DNA of 64,000 nucleotides from Stachybotrys elegans (Eukaryota > Ascomycota > Sordariomycetes > Hypocreales > Stachybotryaceae). The stretch spans positions 2,170,001-2,234,000 of the forward strand of contig JAGPNK010000005.1 of assembly GCA_020746835.1 (NCBI GenBank), in the 5' to 3' direction. Shown here piece after piece: positions 9,001 through 18,599 of this stretch; position 1 is the stretch's first letter, and every line of letters begins with the position of its first letter. Position numbers and translations under genes: made by a program. The notes under the pieces are model-generated. The model saw only the letters and a list, made by a program, of their open reading frames with translations. It did not search any database and was not told the origin of the DNA.

Positions 9001-10974
9001 GGCTACTCGAGTGGTTCGTCAGGGTATCTACTTCCGCGAATAAGTTGTAGCAAGAGGATGGGTGGCGACCTCGAAAGCGTTCCGAGTTTATGGTTTATGG
9101 GTTTATGTACGCCCACATGGGTCTAACTGGGCGCATTTGTGGCAGGCTTGGGCGGCGCAATACATGGTTCGCCTCTTGTTGGTGCTTTATGCGCAACTCC
9201 GCGCCGGTAACTGCTTTATTATAGCTTAAACTACGACTGTGTCTGTACATTTGTGTGCCAGCAAAGCAAAGCCACGCCATGTTGGGACCAACACCAGGGG
9301 GTTAGGCCCCTTGGCAGTGGAATACGGGTGGGCAAACTGGGGCCGTCCCCGAGCAAGGGTAATCCCTTACCTGGTTGTTTGCTTTTTCTTTTATCAATAA
9401 ATTGATATATTGACTTGTTCCTTTTCAACACACACAGACCTTTGTTGCCTAGGTCCAGAGTCCATGCCAATGCTCTGCTATACAGGGAATGCGCTTTCTG
9501 TTGGGAGACACGGTCATTGTGCCGATACAGCCCGCCTCGTTTCTTGGCTCCTGCATAGAAGAGGGTGACAAAGCCAGGTTCCCGCAGCGAGGTGAGGCGG
9601 CTACGCTGCAGGACACATACTGGCTGCATGTTCCCGTGGCAGGTCTCCTGACCGAGGACGCCGCTCGCATTTTTTCTGTGTTACAGCGGATTAATTCCGG
9701 GAACGCCCGATACAGCCGCAACGCGGATTTTACGGAATCGAACGATGTTATGACGATGGGCAAGGCAATCTCGAGTCGTTACGGGGGTTGGTTGCTTGTT
9801 TGACAGCACATTTGCGAGAGAAGAGCGCCTAGTCCTTTCAGGGCAGCAGGCTTGGCCCCGATCGCTCTAGCGGAACCCGATGGGAGCAGCGCGGCTCCTC
9901 TCGAGCGGGAGAGGCATGTGCCAGGCCAAGCTGGTCCAGTCGTTGGAAACGGGGCTGCCACCCAGGACCTGGCGGGGAATACCGGCCGACTAAAAATTAC
10001 ATGCGGAATATACAAAAAGGCAACCAGTGTAGAGTGGCGAAGCTGAGCAATTTACAGGGCCCTCATATAGGTAGGTAGGTTGTTGATGCCGAGCTGGTTC
10101 AAGCAACCCCCCGCATTTCTATGCATCATGCCGTGATGTTCATGCCGATCCTTTGCAATGGAATTGCGTCGCACAAATGTGCCCTTGACAACCCTAGAAG
10201 GCATTGCAAAGCGGCTTTTTGTTTGCATGTAGTACATGTAAGGACCTTTGTCAGTCTGTTGACAAGTGAAGCCACACAAGTGTGTTGCGGATCCCGCCTA
10301 TTCGGTGGGGACCTACCTATGTATTACCTTGGGCCACTTGGTGCCGATCTCCCGTTGTTTAGCACCCGCCAATCTTGGTAGCTTAGTCCACCATGAAAGT
10401 AAAATAAAAACGCCCACGTTTTAAACTTGCATACACCGTTCAAAAACCATATATCTGGTACTCCGTAATGAATCAAGGAATCCTCCGAGTCGTGTGACCC
10501 CCACAAATGCAAACAAGCAGCTCAGCCCCCCGGTTAAAGTTGGGCAGGCTCATGATCCGATCGTCAAGTCTGCCTCAATATCCACAACTCAACCCACCCA
10601 AAACTAACCAACAACCAACCAATGCCCAACTCCTCACCGCGCCCAACCACGCTAGGTTGGCATGGGATGGCACGGCTAGGCAAGGCAAACATGCATGGTT
10701 CTTGGCTTGGTCGATATGGGGCCACCGCTGTCTTCACACATTTGTGATGGTTTCCCCTTTCGACCGGGCCTAGTTATCCGGTTACCATGTAAACGTAAGC
10801 AACATCCAACCATATGCCCAAGACCTGCTGCTGCCTGTTCTCCCGGCATTTCTTTCACCCCTGAACCTCGAACAAACAACCAGCACAGGCATACTTTGTC
10901 ATTGTGTACCGCTTGGATGCAAGACGTCTGGCACTAGTCTTGACACAGGACCAAACAAGGGCACATCCGCGTCA
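9001..10974. other. Divergent intergenic region, 2 kb, between two C2H2 genes
   Basis: This must hold the promoters of both divergent C2H2 paralogues. Short open frames near 9490-9800 exist on both strands but have no recognisable domain, start context or splice signals, so I do not call them. A GTAG-type short repeat occurs near 10070. Nothing else was identified. Confidence 0.5.
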
Positions 10975-12668
10975 ATGTCGACATCACCGCATCGGCTCTG
11001 GGCCGATACTACTCATCTTCCCGACGAGGAGGGAAGTGTGCCCATTCCAGAGATTCATGTTCAGCTTGATGCCGATTCGTCGGATCAATGGTCATCCACT
11101 GTATCCGAGCTTCAGGACGCGCAAGATGGCCCAGAGCCCCATCTACGCCTGAGAAGCCATTATCTATCTCTTGTAGTTGCCGATGTTTCGGGCTCAGCTC
11201 TGACCCAGGCCTCGTCTGATGAAAGCAATGAGAGCTATTTGCCCAACAGCAATTGTTCCGATGTCGGGTACCATGATTCGCATAGTCCAAGTATGTTTAT
11301 GGCGGCCAACCCTTTCTCATATTTTATCTTCACCACTTGGTCAGAGAAGAAAAGGACGCTTCTGACTGAGGAGCAGTGTCCGAATATGCACTCCATGGTC
11401 TATCCAACCCTGCCATAAACCACTGGAGCTCCGTCGATGCAGCACCACGCACCTTGACGCCCATCGCTTTCGAGGAAGACTCGAGTCAACAGCGTTCCTC
11501 GGGCATGAATGAACCTTTCGACGGTACAATGCCCCAGTATATCGAACCCTATGGGGGCTGGAACTTTAATAATAGCGCATCGTATGATGACAGCTTGATG
11601 CCAATGGCAGCCACTCCCTGCCCTGAAATCGGGGTCACGACCTCGGAAAACTGTGCACTCTTACCAGACGCATTTTCTGGAATCCAGAAGTACGAGACAG
11701 ACGAGAAGTATGTATTTGAGCAACCTGCTCCCGTAAATCTTCAAGACGATCGCGGCAGACAAGCCACACAAGACTCCGATGAGGACGACAGCAGCAATGT
11801 GCATACCAGCTTGTCCAAGTTTGAAAACAGCAGCCGCTCCTTCGCGTGTCCCTTTTTCAGGAAGAATCCATACAAATACACCGACTGTGCCAACAAGAAG
11901 TTGACGCGCATCCGAGACGTCAAGCAACATATCCAGCGCAAGCACTGTCAGATGAGCAACTATTGTCCTGTGTGCTACAAGAGCTTCTCCTCGGCTGCTC
12001 GGCGCGATGGCCACATACGATCGCGGCATTGCAAGCCCAGGCCACCGCCAAGAATGCGCAACCGGGACGCCATCTCGCAGACGACTCAGCAAAGGCTCAG
12101 TGACCGCGTGGACCGTAACCTCACGCAGGAGGAGCAGTGGAAGACTCTTTGGGATATACTATTTCCCAATGACCAACCGCCGGATAACCCCTACATGGGA
12201 ACAACGGTTGACGAGGTCACGAGGATGTTCCGCGAGTGCTGGTTCACAGAGAGGCCGCACATCATCCGTGCTTTCCTGGAGAGACACGGGCTTGACGGGG
12301 GGTGCCATCAGGGTCTCGAGCTGGAGACTATCCTAAGCGCCCTCTTGGACGACGTCCAGCAACGATTCATGGAAAAGCCACAGCGGTCAGGGTTAGGCGC
12401 TGCAAGGAATTATTCAATGGCTCTTGAAAAGCACAAGTCGGAGAATGACGATGTGCAGCCGCTTCATACGTTTGGATGCTGCCTTCAACCGACCAGCGAC
12501 CAGAAATACTTCTGTCCTGCGTCTTTCGCTGAGCAAAACGCATCCTCAGGACAGGATATTGCAATGACACTCCCTCCGATGCAAATGAGAGATGGTAATT
12601 CATTTCCAATGGCCGATGGGGTGCAATTCGGTGCCCCCGGACATCAATTTTACTGTTACAGCTATTAA
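10975..12668 (+). CDS. Two-finger C2H2-type protein, paralogue C
   Basis: Two exons, 10975-11290 and 11377-12668, giving 535 residues. The intron (86 nt) has donor GTATGT, branch CTGAC and acceptor CAG. It joins codon phase 1 cleanly, turning two different open frames into one. The N-terminal 260 residues are acidic and Ser-rich with no known domain. The zinc-finger module starts at C263: FACPFFRKNPYKYTDC, DVKQHIQRKHC, then YCPVCYKSF and a second H...H/C finger. The post-finger motif WKTLWDILFPNDQPPDNPY and the FRECWF segment match paralogue A strongly. A and C are therefore probably the closest pair. Nuclear or regulatory roles are guesses. Confidence 0.85.
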
Positions 12669-14091
12669 CTTCACCCTCGGATCATGTTGGCTTTGGATAT
12701 CTCTCTTTGCAAAATTACGGATGGGATGGTTCAGGTCATAACGTTCAGGTCTACTGCAATAATCCTGGGTTTCAAGCAGATACAAACAAAATCTCATCTT
12801 GAGGCAGGGAAGGGTTCAGCATGCTGACTTGGTACACTGGTCCTGTTTCTTCTTAGTTTTGGTTTCTTTTATTCTATCTGTGTTATTCCTTGTCTCCTTT
12901 CTCTAAGTTTCTTTGTTTCTTTTCTTTCCCCTCCAAACTGCTATCCTTGTAAACCCAACGAACCACAAGTGTTCAGGAAGTTGGCCTTTCTCTACACAAC
13001 TTCCAATCCTTGGAAGCCTCGTGAAGCATCAAGGAATGTTTCTTTCTATTATTTCATATATATCCTTCTGATTTTATGACCAATATTGCTTGAGGATAAA
13101 TTTGTCACCATAGTCTGATGCCATGGCTATTTCACATGTCTTGAGAGGCGCGGGTTCCCTGGATATTTAAGCACCATTTACTTCGAGGTTAGAACTGGGA
13201 GATTGCAAGCAAAACTCCCATATCTTCTTCTCGAAAGGTCCCTTAATGACTCCAGGGACCCGTTTATATGATCTCGGATAGCAGGGCAGTTTTCCTGGTT
13301 CTGCCAGTTGCTGGTGGCTGGTTGTTCGTTGGTACGCTTTTTAGCATGTCAATCAAAGCTTTTCTTTCGCACGCAAGAAATATTGCAACGGCGCGTATCC
13401 GCATTATTGTCGTTCACGATAACGTGAAATGGTGCATCTATGCTAAAGATGCCTCGGGGCTTCCCGCAATGATTGTAGATGCCACAATAATAGGGGCTTT
13501 ATACTGGCGCAAGTGGCTAAACGTAACACATTTAGGCTTCACTCACTTGGGCGAAGGTGCAAGAGCAGCCGCTTTTTGGCAGTCTTTGCATGCTACGTCA
13601 CTCAGTTAACAGATAATTGTGCTGGGGGTCATTTCTTGTTTAACCCTGTGGCTCCTTAGTTGTGTTTAGAAACAGGAACACACCTTGGTATGCGGAACAA
13701 ATGGATGTAGTTCAGTCAATACTGAAGCCCCGTCAACCCATTCAGCAACTGCATAGAGACTTTTTCATTTGCAATCGGATGCGGGTGAATTACCAATATA
13801 AGGCAAGTGTGCTAGGCAACTAATTCAAACGACAGGTTAGTCAAGTCTGGTCGACAGGCGGGCAATTCTCGCAACTAGGTGTAACAACCCAAACACTGCA
13901 TCCATTGCACGAGCCTTCGGAAGCCCTTACACGACTTTATGGTTTTATCTGCCGGAAATTGAGTTATGGGGGTTGTTGAATATTAGCGGGCTAGGGCATC
14001 CCTGCATTTTCTGCCTAGATTTCAACCACAGTTTTGTCTCCTGAACACAAGCATCATTGTCAACCCACCAGAGTCCGCACTCACGCCCACG
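12669..14091. other. Intergenic, 1.4 kb
   Basis: No supportable gene. An open frame of 113 residues at 13268-13609 has no recognisable domain. A pyrimidine-rich block (about 12840-12920) and an otherwise mixed composition were seen. The distal part is the promoter of the secreted-protein gene at 14092. Confidence 0.5.
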
Positions 14092-15102
14092 ATGGACGGC
14101 TGGCTTGCAAAGACCAGGCGCATGCTCTGGTTGCTTTTCCTCGCCGCCCTTCCCCTCCATCTGCCCCCATGTCTCAACGGCATGTTTGAAGGCGCCGCGT
14201 TCGGGCTGCACCAACGATCAATCTACGTGCAATCGCTACGGAACTACGAGAGTAACGTCGCGATGAGATTGAGCCCGATATATGACTTTGGCTATGCGCC
14301 ATACTTTGTCCCCGAGCTACGGAATCCCGAGGATTGGTGGATGCAGCTTGGCCTCGTGCGCGTCAAGGGCGCTGGATGTGACATCGACGCGCCCATAAAC
14401 GAATATGCGAAACTCGATGACCTGTACATCCCGACGGAGGAGGTAGACGAGCTTCAGCCCTGGCATCACTGGGTTTACCTCTCGAATGAGATCACACCTA
14501 GGAGGTATCTATTCCGCAACGACTGGAACGTAGCTTTCTGGCAGCTGATGCAGTATCACTCTGCCAATCCGCCGGCCAACGATGCTGAATTTCACTTTCT
14601 GTCCTGCCCTGGCGCTTTCCTCTGCGATATCTGGAAAACCCAAGGTCCGGCGCTCCTACATTTGACTACCGAGCTTCTGGATGATGAGGTTGATGCCGTG
14701 TCTCGGCCAGTGATCCCCGGCCATCTCCCAGTGACAGCGCGCCTGATCAATTTCCCCATCACACAGAATCTCCCGCTCTCGCCTGGCGTCTTCCCCAGCA
14801 TGCTCAATCAGCTTCGCAGCATCACCTTCAACGCAGAGGCTTGGAAGCTGTTTCCCCCATACTCCGAGTTGGACCAGGTAATGGCCCAGTTTTATGACTT
14901 CGTGGACGTGCTGGAGAAGAAATATCCACGCACATACGGCCGCATGGCTAAGGCAGAGGAGTTTCTGTATGAGCCCCTAGGCAGGAATACTCCGCTTTAT
15001 TACTCCGTGCCAGCTGTGCGTATCATATCACTCATGGTTTCATGGGCGGTTTATCGGGCTGGGGATGAGGTTGTCCGGATGACGCTGGGCTATTATTATT
15101 AG
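14092..15102 (+). CDS. Predicted secreted protein of unknown family
   Basis: A single exon of 336 residues. The N-terminus has basic residues, then the hydrophobic run MLWLLFLAALPLHLPPCL, typical of a signal peptide or signal anchor. The rest is soluble-looking and aromatic-rich. One notable motif is FLSCPGAFLCDIW followed by GPALLHLTTE: a C-x5-C pair beside conserved-looking hydrophobic sequence, which might be a disulphide or redox site. Another is LRNPEDWWMQLGLVRVKGAGCDID. I do not recognise the family and assign no function. It sits 1.1 kb upstream of, and in the same direction as, the trypsin-like protease gene. That could mean a shared context but shows no direct link. Confidence 0.72.
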   Translation: MDGWLAKTRRMLWLLFLAALPLHLPPCLNGMFEGAAFGLHQRSIYVQSLRNYESNVAMRLSPIYDFGYAPYFVPELRNPEDWWMQLGLVRVKGAGCDIDAPINEYAKLDDLYIPTEEVDELQPWHHWVYLSNEITPRRYLFRNDWNVAFWQLMQYHSANPPANDAEFHFLSCPGAFLCDIWKTQGPALLHLTTELLDDEVDAVSRPVIPGHLPVTARLINFPITQNLPLSPGVFPSMLNQLRSITFNAEAWKLFPPYSELDQVMAQFYDFVDVLEKKYPRTYGRMAKAEEFLYEPLGRNTPLYYSVPAVRIISLMVSWAVYRAGDEVVRMTLGYYY

Positions 15103-16239
15103 AAAGCGTCCGTTGGTTTACCGAGAAGGGCGAGGCAGATGAATATAACGCATATCGTTGGATAAATGCTGCGGCTTGTCCATGGGTTCGTCTAGGAAAA
15201 GGGATAACATAACTGGGCTTAGCTGGCAACTCATCAAGCGAGCAAACTCCTGGAGAGCATTCACAGGATGGGCAATGTACTGCTGCACAGGGGGGCCAGC
15301 AACGTGCTTTTCTTTGTGTGCGATACTTCAACGTCACAACGACGGCGGGCAGTCACGAGCGCTATCGCCGTCCTTGCATGTTTTCATGTAACCATCAAGC
15401 CACATTGAAGAAAGACAATCAGCACAAATGTACCCCAACAAACTTCCCTGTTTGTCACATTCGCATGAATTGTATTTACGCGAATGGATGCCAAGAACAT
15501 CTAAACACGAAAAAGAGCGTGAAAGCACGGTTTGGCACGGCGCGGCAACCAGGGTGGTTGGCTACTAATAGAGTGAATCGACGGAACGACAAATCCACGC
15601 GTTCTTTCACAGACAGAAGATGATTGCTGAGAGAGCGGGGTTCCTGTTGGCTTACGGCTTGAATTCGATTCGGATGGCTGCTAGAGTGAATATCGAGGAT
15701 GGTGAGCGAGTGGATTGTCTATATATTGCACCTTCTCTCTCCTACTCCTCCTCCTCCTCTTCTTCGTCTTCTTCGTCTTCGTCTTGTTCTTCTTTTTATT
15801 CAAGCTACTCATTGCTCACTGTGTGAGAACAGTGAGATCCCCTCTTCTCTCCTAGGCTTCTGACTTTTGCAAATCCACTCTACGAACCAACGCCCAGATA
15901 CCTGGTCTGCCGTTCCCGGATTTCATACTTTGCGCGGATCAGTGAATCACTGCACCACAGGATTTCAGGCATCTGCCTTGGCTAGCTGTCATGCCTGCCG
16001 TGCAAGGCATGTTACGCGCCAACCTGTCAGCTGGCACCAGCCGGCAGCAGGGCTGTACAAGGCCTCCCCGAATTTCACTCGCCCCCAGTATATATAGGTC
16101 TCCTTCGCCCCCTTCATCTCCTTCCACCTCTTTCTCTTCTTCTACAACTTCTTCCTCATCGGCCTCGTTTGTCCCCCCGTCTGCAGCCACAAGCACTCAG
16201 AACAACAACGACCACAACAATAACAACAACGCCACCGAT
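15103..16239. other. Promoter-containing intergenic region, 1.1 kb
   Basis: This contains two TATA-plus-pyrimidine arrangements upstream of the protease gene. One is a TATA-like motif near 15718-15726 followed by a CT-rich block to about 15795. The other is TATATATA at 16089-16096 followed by a CT-rich block to about 16165 and a CAA-rich leader. The frame of the protease stays open through the second block, so the exact start is uncertain. Confidence 0.55.
16089..16096 (+). promoter_or_regulatory. TATA box of the trypsin-like protease gene
   Basis: The sequence tatatata is followed by a pyrimidine-rich block and a CAA-rich stretch, the classic order in fungal core promoters. It lies about 144 bp before the ATG at 16240. 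This is why I prefer that ATG over the upstream one at 15991. Confidence 0.5.
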
Positions 16240-18090
16240 ATGGAGGCTGCCGATATGAAGGCTGCTGACATGAAGGCACCCGAAAACATCGATCAGCCTG
16301 CGGCCTCGCCTCTGCCGCAGCCGCCCTCTGAAGAAGAGGCGAAAGCATACTACTTCGGTTTTCCAAGTGCCCCCAAGCTCGTGGCCCGATCCAGCACCGC
16401 AAAATGGAGCTTCCAGCCGCGCGAGATTCCTCTGAAGGCCATTTATCCCGTCAACAATCACCCCATCGTCGCTCTGTGGAACGGCAACGAGGAATCGACC
16501 CTACGCCGAGACATCCTTGATGCCCTGAACGGGCTGGACTGGCGTGCCATCGACATTTTGGGTACTGCTTATCCCATCCCTCCTCATCGCTTCAGCGACA
16601 CGCATCCCGAGCGAACCTTTCCAAAGGAGCCGACCGACACAGTTCTTTTCGTCTCGCTCCCTGCCGGCTCGACTAGCTGGGAGACTGGTGTCACCTACGC
16701 ATTGAAATGCAAGGAGACACTGGAGAAACACGGCATCATGGATGTGCATTGCGAACTCAAAGAAGCCCGCGTTACTCGCTGCGCTTCGTCTGCTCTGGGA
16801 CCTTCACCTCCTTCGGAGCCTTCGCCTTCTCCTGAAACCCCGTCGGCTCCTGCGTCTTCCTCCGATTCGGGATCTTTCTCTGCTCCGGACTCTTCGTGCC
16901 CTTCGGGACCTTCGCCTTCTTCGGAGTCTTCGTCTGCTCCCGGACCTGTCTTTGGGCCTGCGCCAGCGCATTACACCAATAACATCGAAGGCCATTTGTC
17001 CGCTCAGCTCAGCACAAGCATCGCTTCACTCAACAACACATATCTCGCGGGAACCAAGGGCTTATACCTTCATCTATACGAAAAGGGCGCTAACAGCCCA
17101 GTGACTGTGGCACTGGCTTGTCGCCACGTCATCTGGCCCGCGGAGACGGATGATGGCCGTGAGTATAAATGCGACAGCAGCGGTCCCGATGCGCACATCG
17201 TCACACAGCCAGCCGAAGCAGTCTTACAGAAGGCCACCAGGAGCCTCAACTTCTCTATCCAGTGCCGTGAAGATAATCGAAAGAAGCTCGAGAAGGAGCG
17301 GATCTTCTACAGACCCTTGGCCGATTTGGATGGCCGCAAGGCAGCGGCTCTGCAACGCGTTGAGTCGGAGATGGCGCAGTCGGATAGAGAGTTGGACGGC
17401 CTCAAAAGCCTCAAAGACGAGTACCTAGCTCTCTTAGCGAGTCCTCAATCGCGAGCTATCGGCCATGTCCATACTGCCGGAGAAAGGACTCTGGCTGGCA
17501 GCCAAGGTACAGGCGGGTGGCTGCGCGACTGGGCGCTGATTGAACTGCACCAAGACCAGCACTCTGAACCACTGTTGAGCCTTGGAAACTGCTTCAATTT
17601 TACCCCGGAGGAACTTATGAAGGCGTGGGAAGAAGGTTTCACCACTCAACTCAATACGAAGATGTGTTCTCTAAGCCTGAAGGAGCCTTGCCCCGAACAC
17701 GACATCGCCAAACCAACCGGCACCGATAAAAATGGAGAATCAGGTTTCATTGTTGGAAAGTGTGGAATCACTAGCGGTCTTACCTTTGGACTGGGAAACC
17801 CGCCGAAGTCGCTGCTTCGCAAACTTCCGACTCTGTCTAGGGAACCCATCGTGAGCGAAGAATGGTGCATCATTGGATACCGCGAGGAGAAGACCTGGTC
17901 TCTCGCCACATCTCTCTTCTCTGCGCCCGGTGATTCTGGCTCGATTGTTTGGGACCTGGATGGACGCATTGCTGGCATGATCACCGGAGGGCATAGGGAC
18001 CTTGGAGAGCTTGATGTCACGTATGCGACTCCCTTTGAACGTCTCCTTCAAGACATTCGCAACCACGGGCTGGACGTTCGCCTGCCTTAA
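16240..18090 (+). CDS. Trypsin-like serine protease with coiled-coil insertion
   Basis: A single exon. From ATG 16240 it gives 616 residues; an in-frame ATG at 15991 would add 83 Ser/Pro/Asn-rich residues encoded by what looks like promoter sequence. Numbered from 16240: an N-terminal module of about 170 residues of unknown type; a Ser/Pro low-complexity linker (about 177-240); then a chymotrypsin-fold protease. The triad is visible as His296 (ALACRHVIW), Asp430 (LRDWALIEL) and Ser566 in GDSGSIVW, followed by GRIAGMITGG. Between His and Asp lies a charged helical insertion (about 335-395, with NRKKLEKER and ESEMAQSDRELDGLKSLKDEY), probably a coiled coil. There is no signal peptide, so it is predicted to be intracellular. 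Substrate unknown. The intact triad and neighbouring HET gene make a role in signalling or cell death an attractive inference. Confidence 0.85.
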   Translation: MEAADMKAADMKAPENIDQPAASPLPQPPSEEEAKAYYFGFPSAPKLVARSSTAKWSFQPREIPLKAIYPVNNHPIVALWNGNEESTLRRDILDALNGLDWRAIDILGTAYPIPPHRFSDTHPERTFPKEPTDTVLFVSLPAGSTSWETGVTYALKCKETLEKHGIMDVHCELKEARVTRCASSALGPSPPSEPSPSPETPSAPASSSDSGSFSAPDSSCPSGPSPSSESSSAPGPVFGPAPAHYTNNIEGHLSAQLSTSIASLNNTYLAGTKGLYLHLYEKGANSPVTVALACRHVIWPAETDDGREYKCDSSGPDAHIVTQPAEAVLQKATRSLNFSIQCREDNRKKLEKERIFYRPLADLDGRKAAALQRVESEMAQSDRELDGLKSLKDEYLALLASPQSRAIGHVHTAGERTLAGSQGTGGWLRDWALIELHQDQHSEPLLSLGNCFNFTPEELMKAWEEGFTTQLNTKMCSLSLKEPCPEHDIAKPTGTDKNGESGFIVGKCGITSGLTFGLGNPPKSLLRKLPTLSREPIVSEEWCIIGYREEKTWSLATSLFSAPGDSGSIVWDLDGRIAGMITGGHRDLGELDVTYATPFERLLQDIRNHGLDVRLP

Positions 18091-18599
18091 GGCTATTGTT
18101 CGAGCAATGGAGGGTCGGAAAGGAATCGGAATGGAATGGAATGCGAGTCCACGCCTCGGCTTTGGGTGATGAGCTGGCTGTCGATGCCACCAGGGAGGTT
18201 AGTGGAAAGGGGTGGTTCAGACTATGTGCAATCAAACTTGCAACCAGGTAGCTAGCTAGACTAGAGAGTTTTCATCAATCAGGAATTTCACTACATGCAT
18301 GAGGAGCTTCGCCGCTGCCGACACATGACTACAGTATCCTGACCTATGTAGCTAGCCCGGGTTCAAGGCTGTTGTCATTAGCCTGAGCGAGGATCGCTCC
18401 GAAGTCTTTATGTCCTCAAATATTTTCGTCTTCTTTGCGAATTCCATTTATTTCGGAAACTTCGTTTACTCCAGGGCCTTCAGCATATCTGCTTGAGGGA
18501 GGTGTTGTTGCCAAGGACAAAAGATATCGGTCAATAAGGTCTTGGTATTGTAGATTTGGTTGGAATTATCTAGAGCAACTATGAAGACACATTCTCACC
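18091..18599. other. Convergent intergenic spacer, 0.5 kb
   Basis: This is the 3' flank shared by the protease (plus strand) and the helicase-like gene (minus strand). I see short CTAG-rich stretches near 18250 and 18350 but no gene, repeat or RNA. Confidence 0.55.

Noticed and set aside
9449..9803. Overlapping frames of 104 codons on both strands
   Set aside because: No similarity I recognise and no start context or splicing. They lie in the divergent promoter region of two C2H2 genes.
15991..16239. Upstream ATG at 15991 as the protease start
   Set aside because: The 83 extra residues are encoded by a TATA box, CT block and CAA-rich leader, which read as promoter and 5' leader. Not excluded without transcript data.
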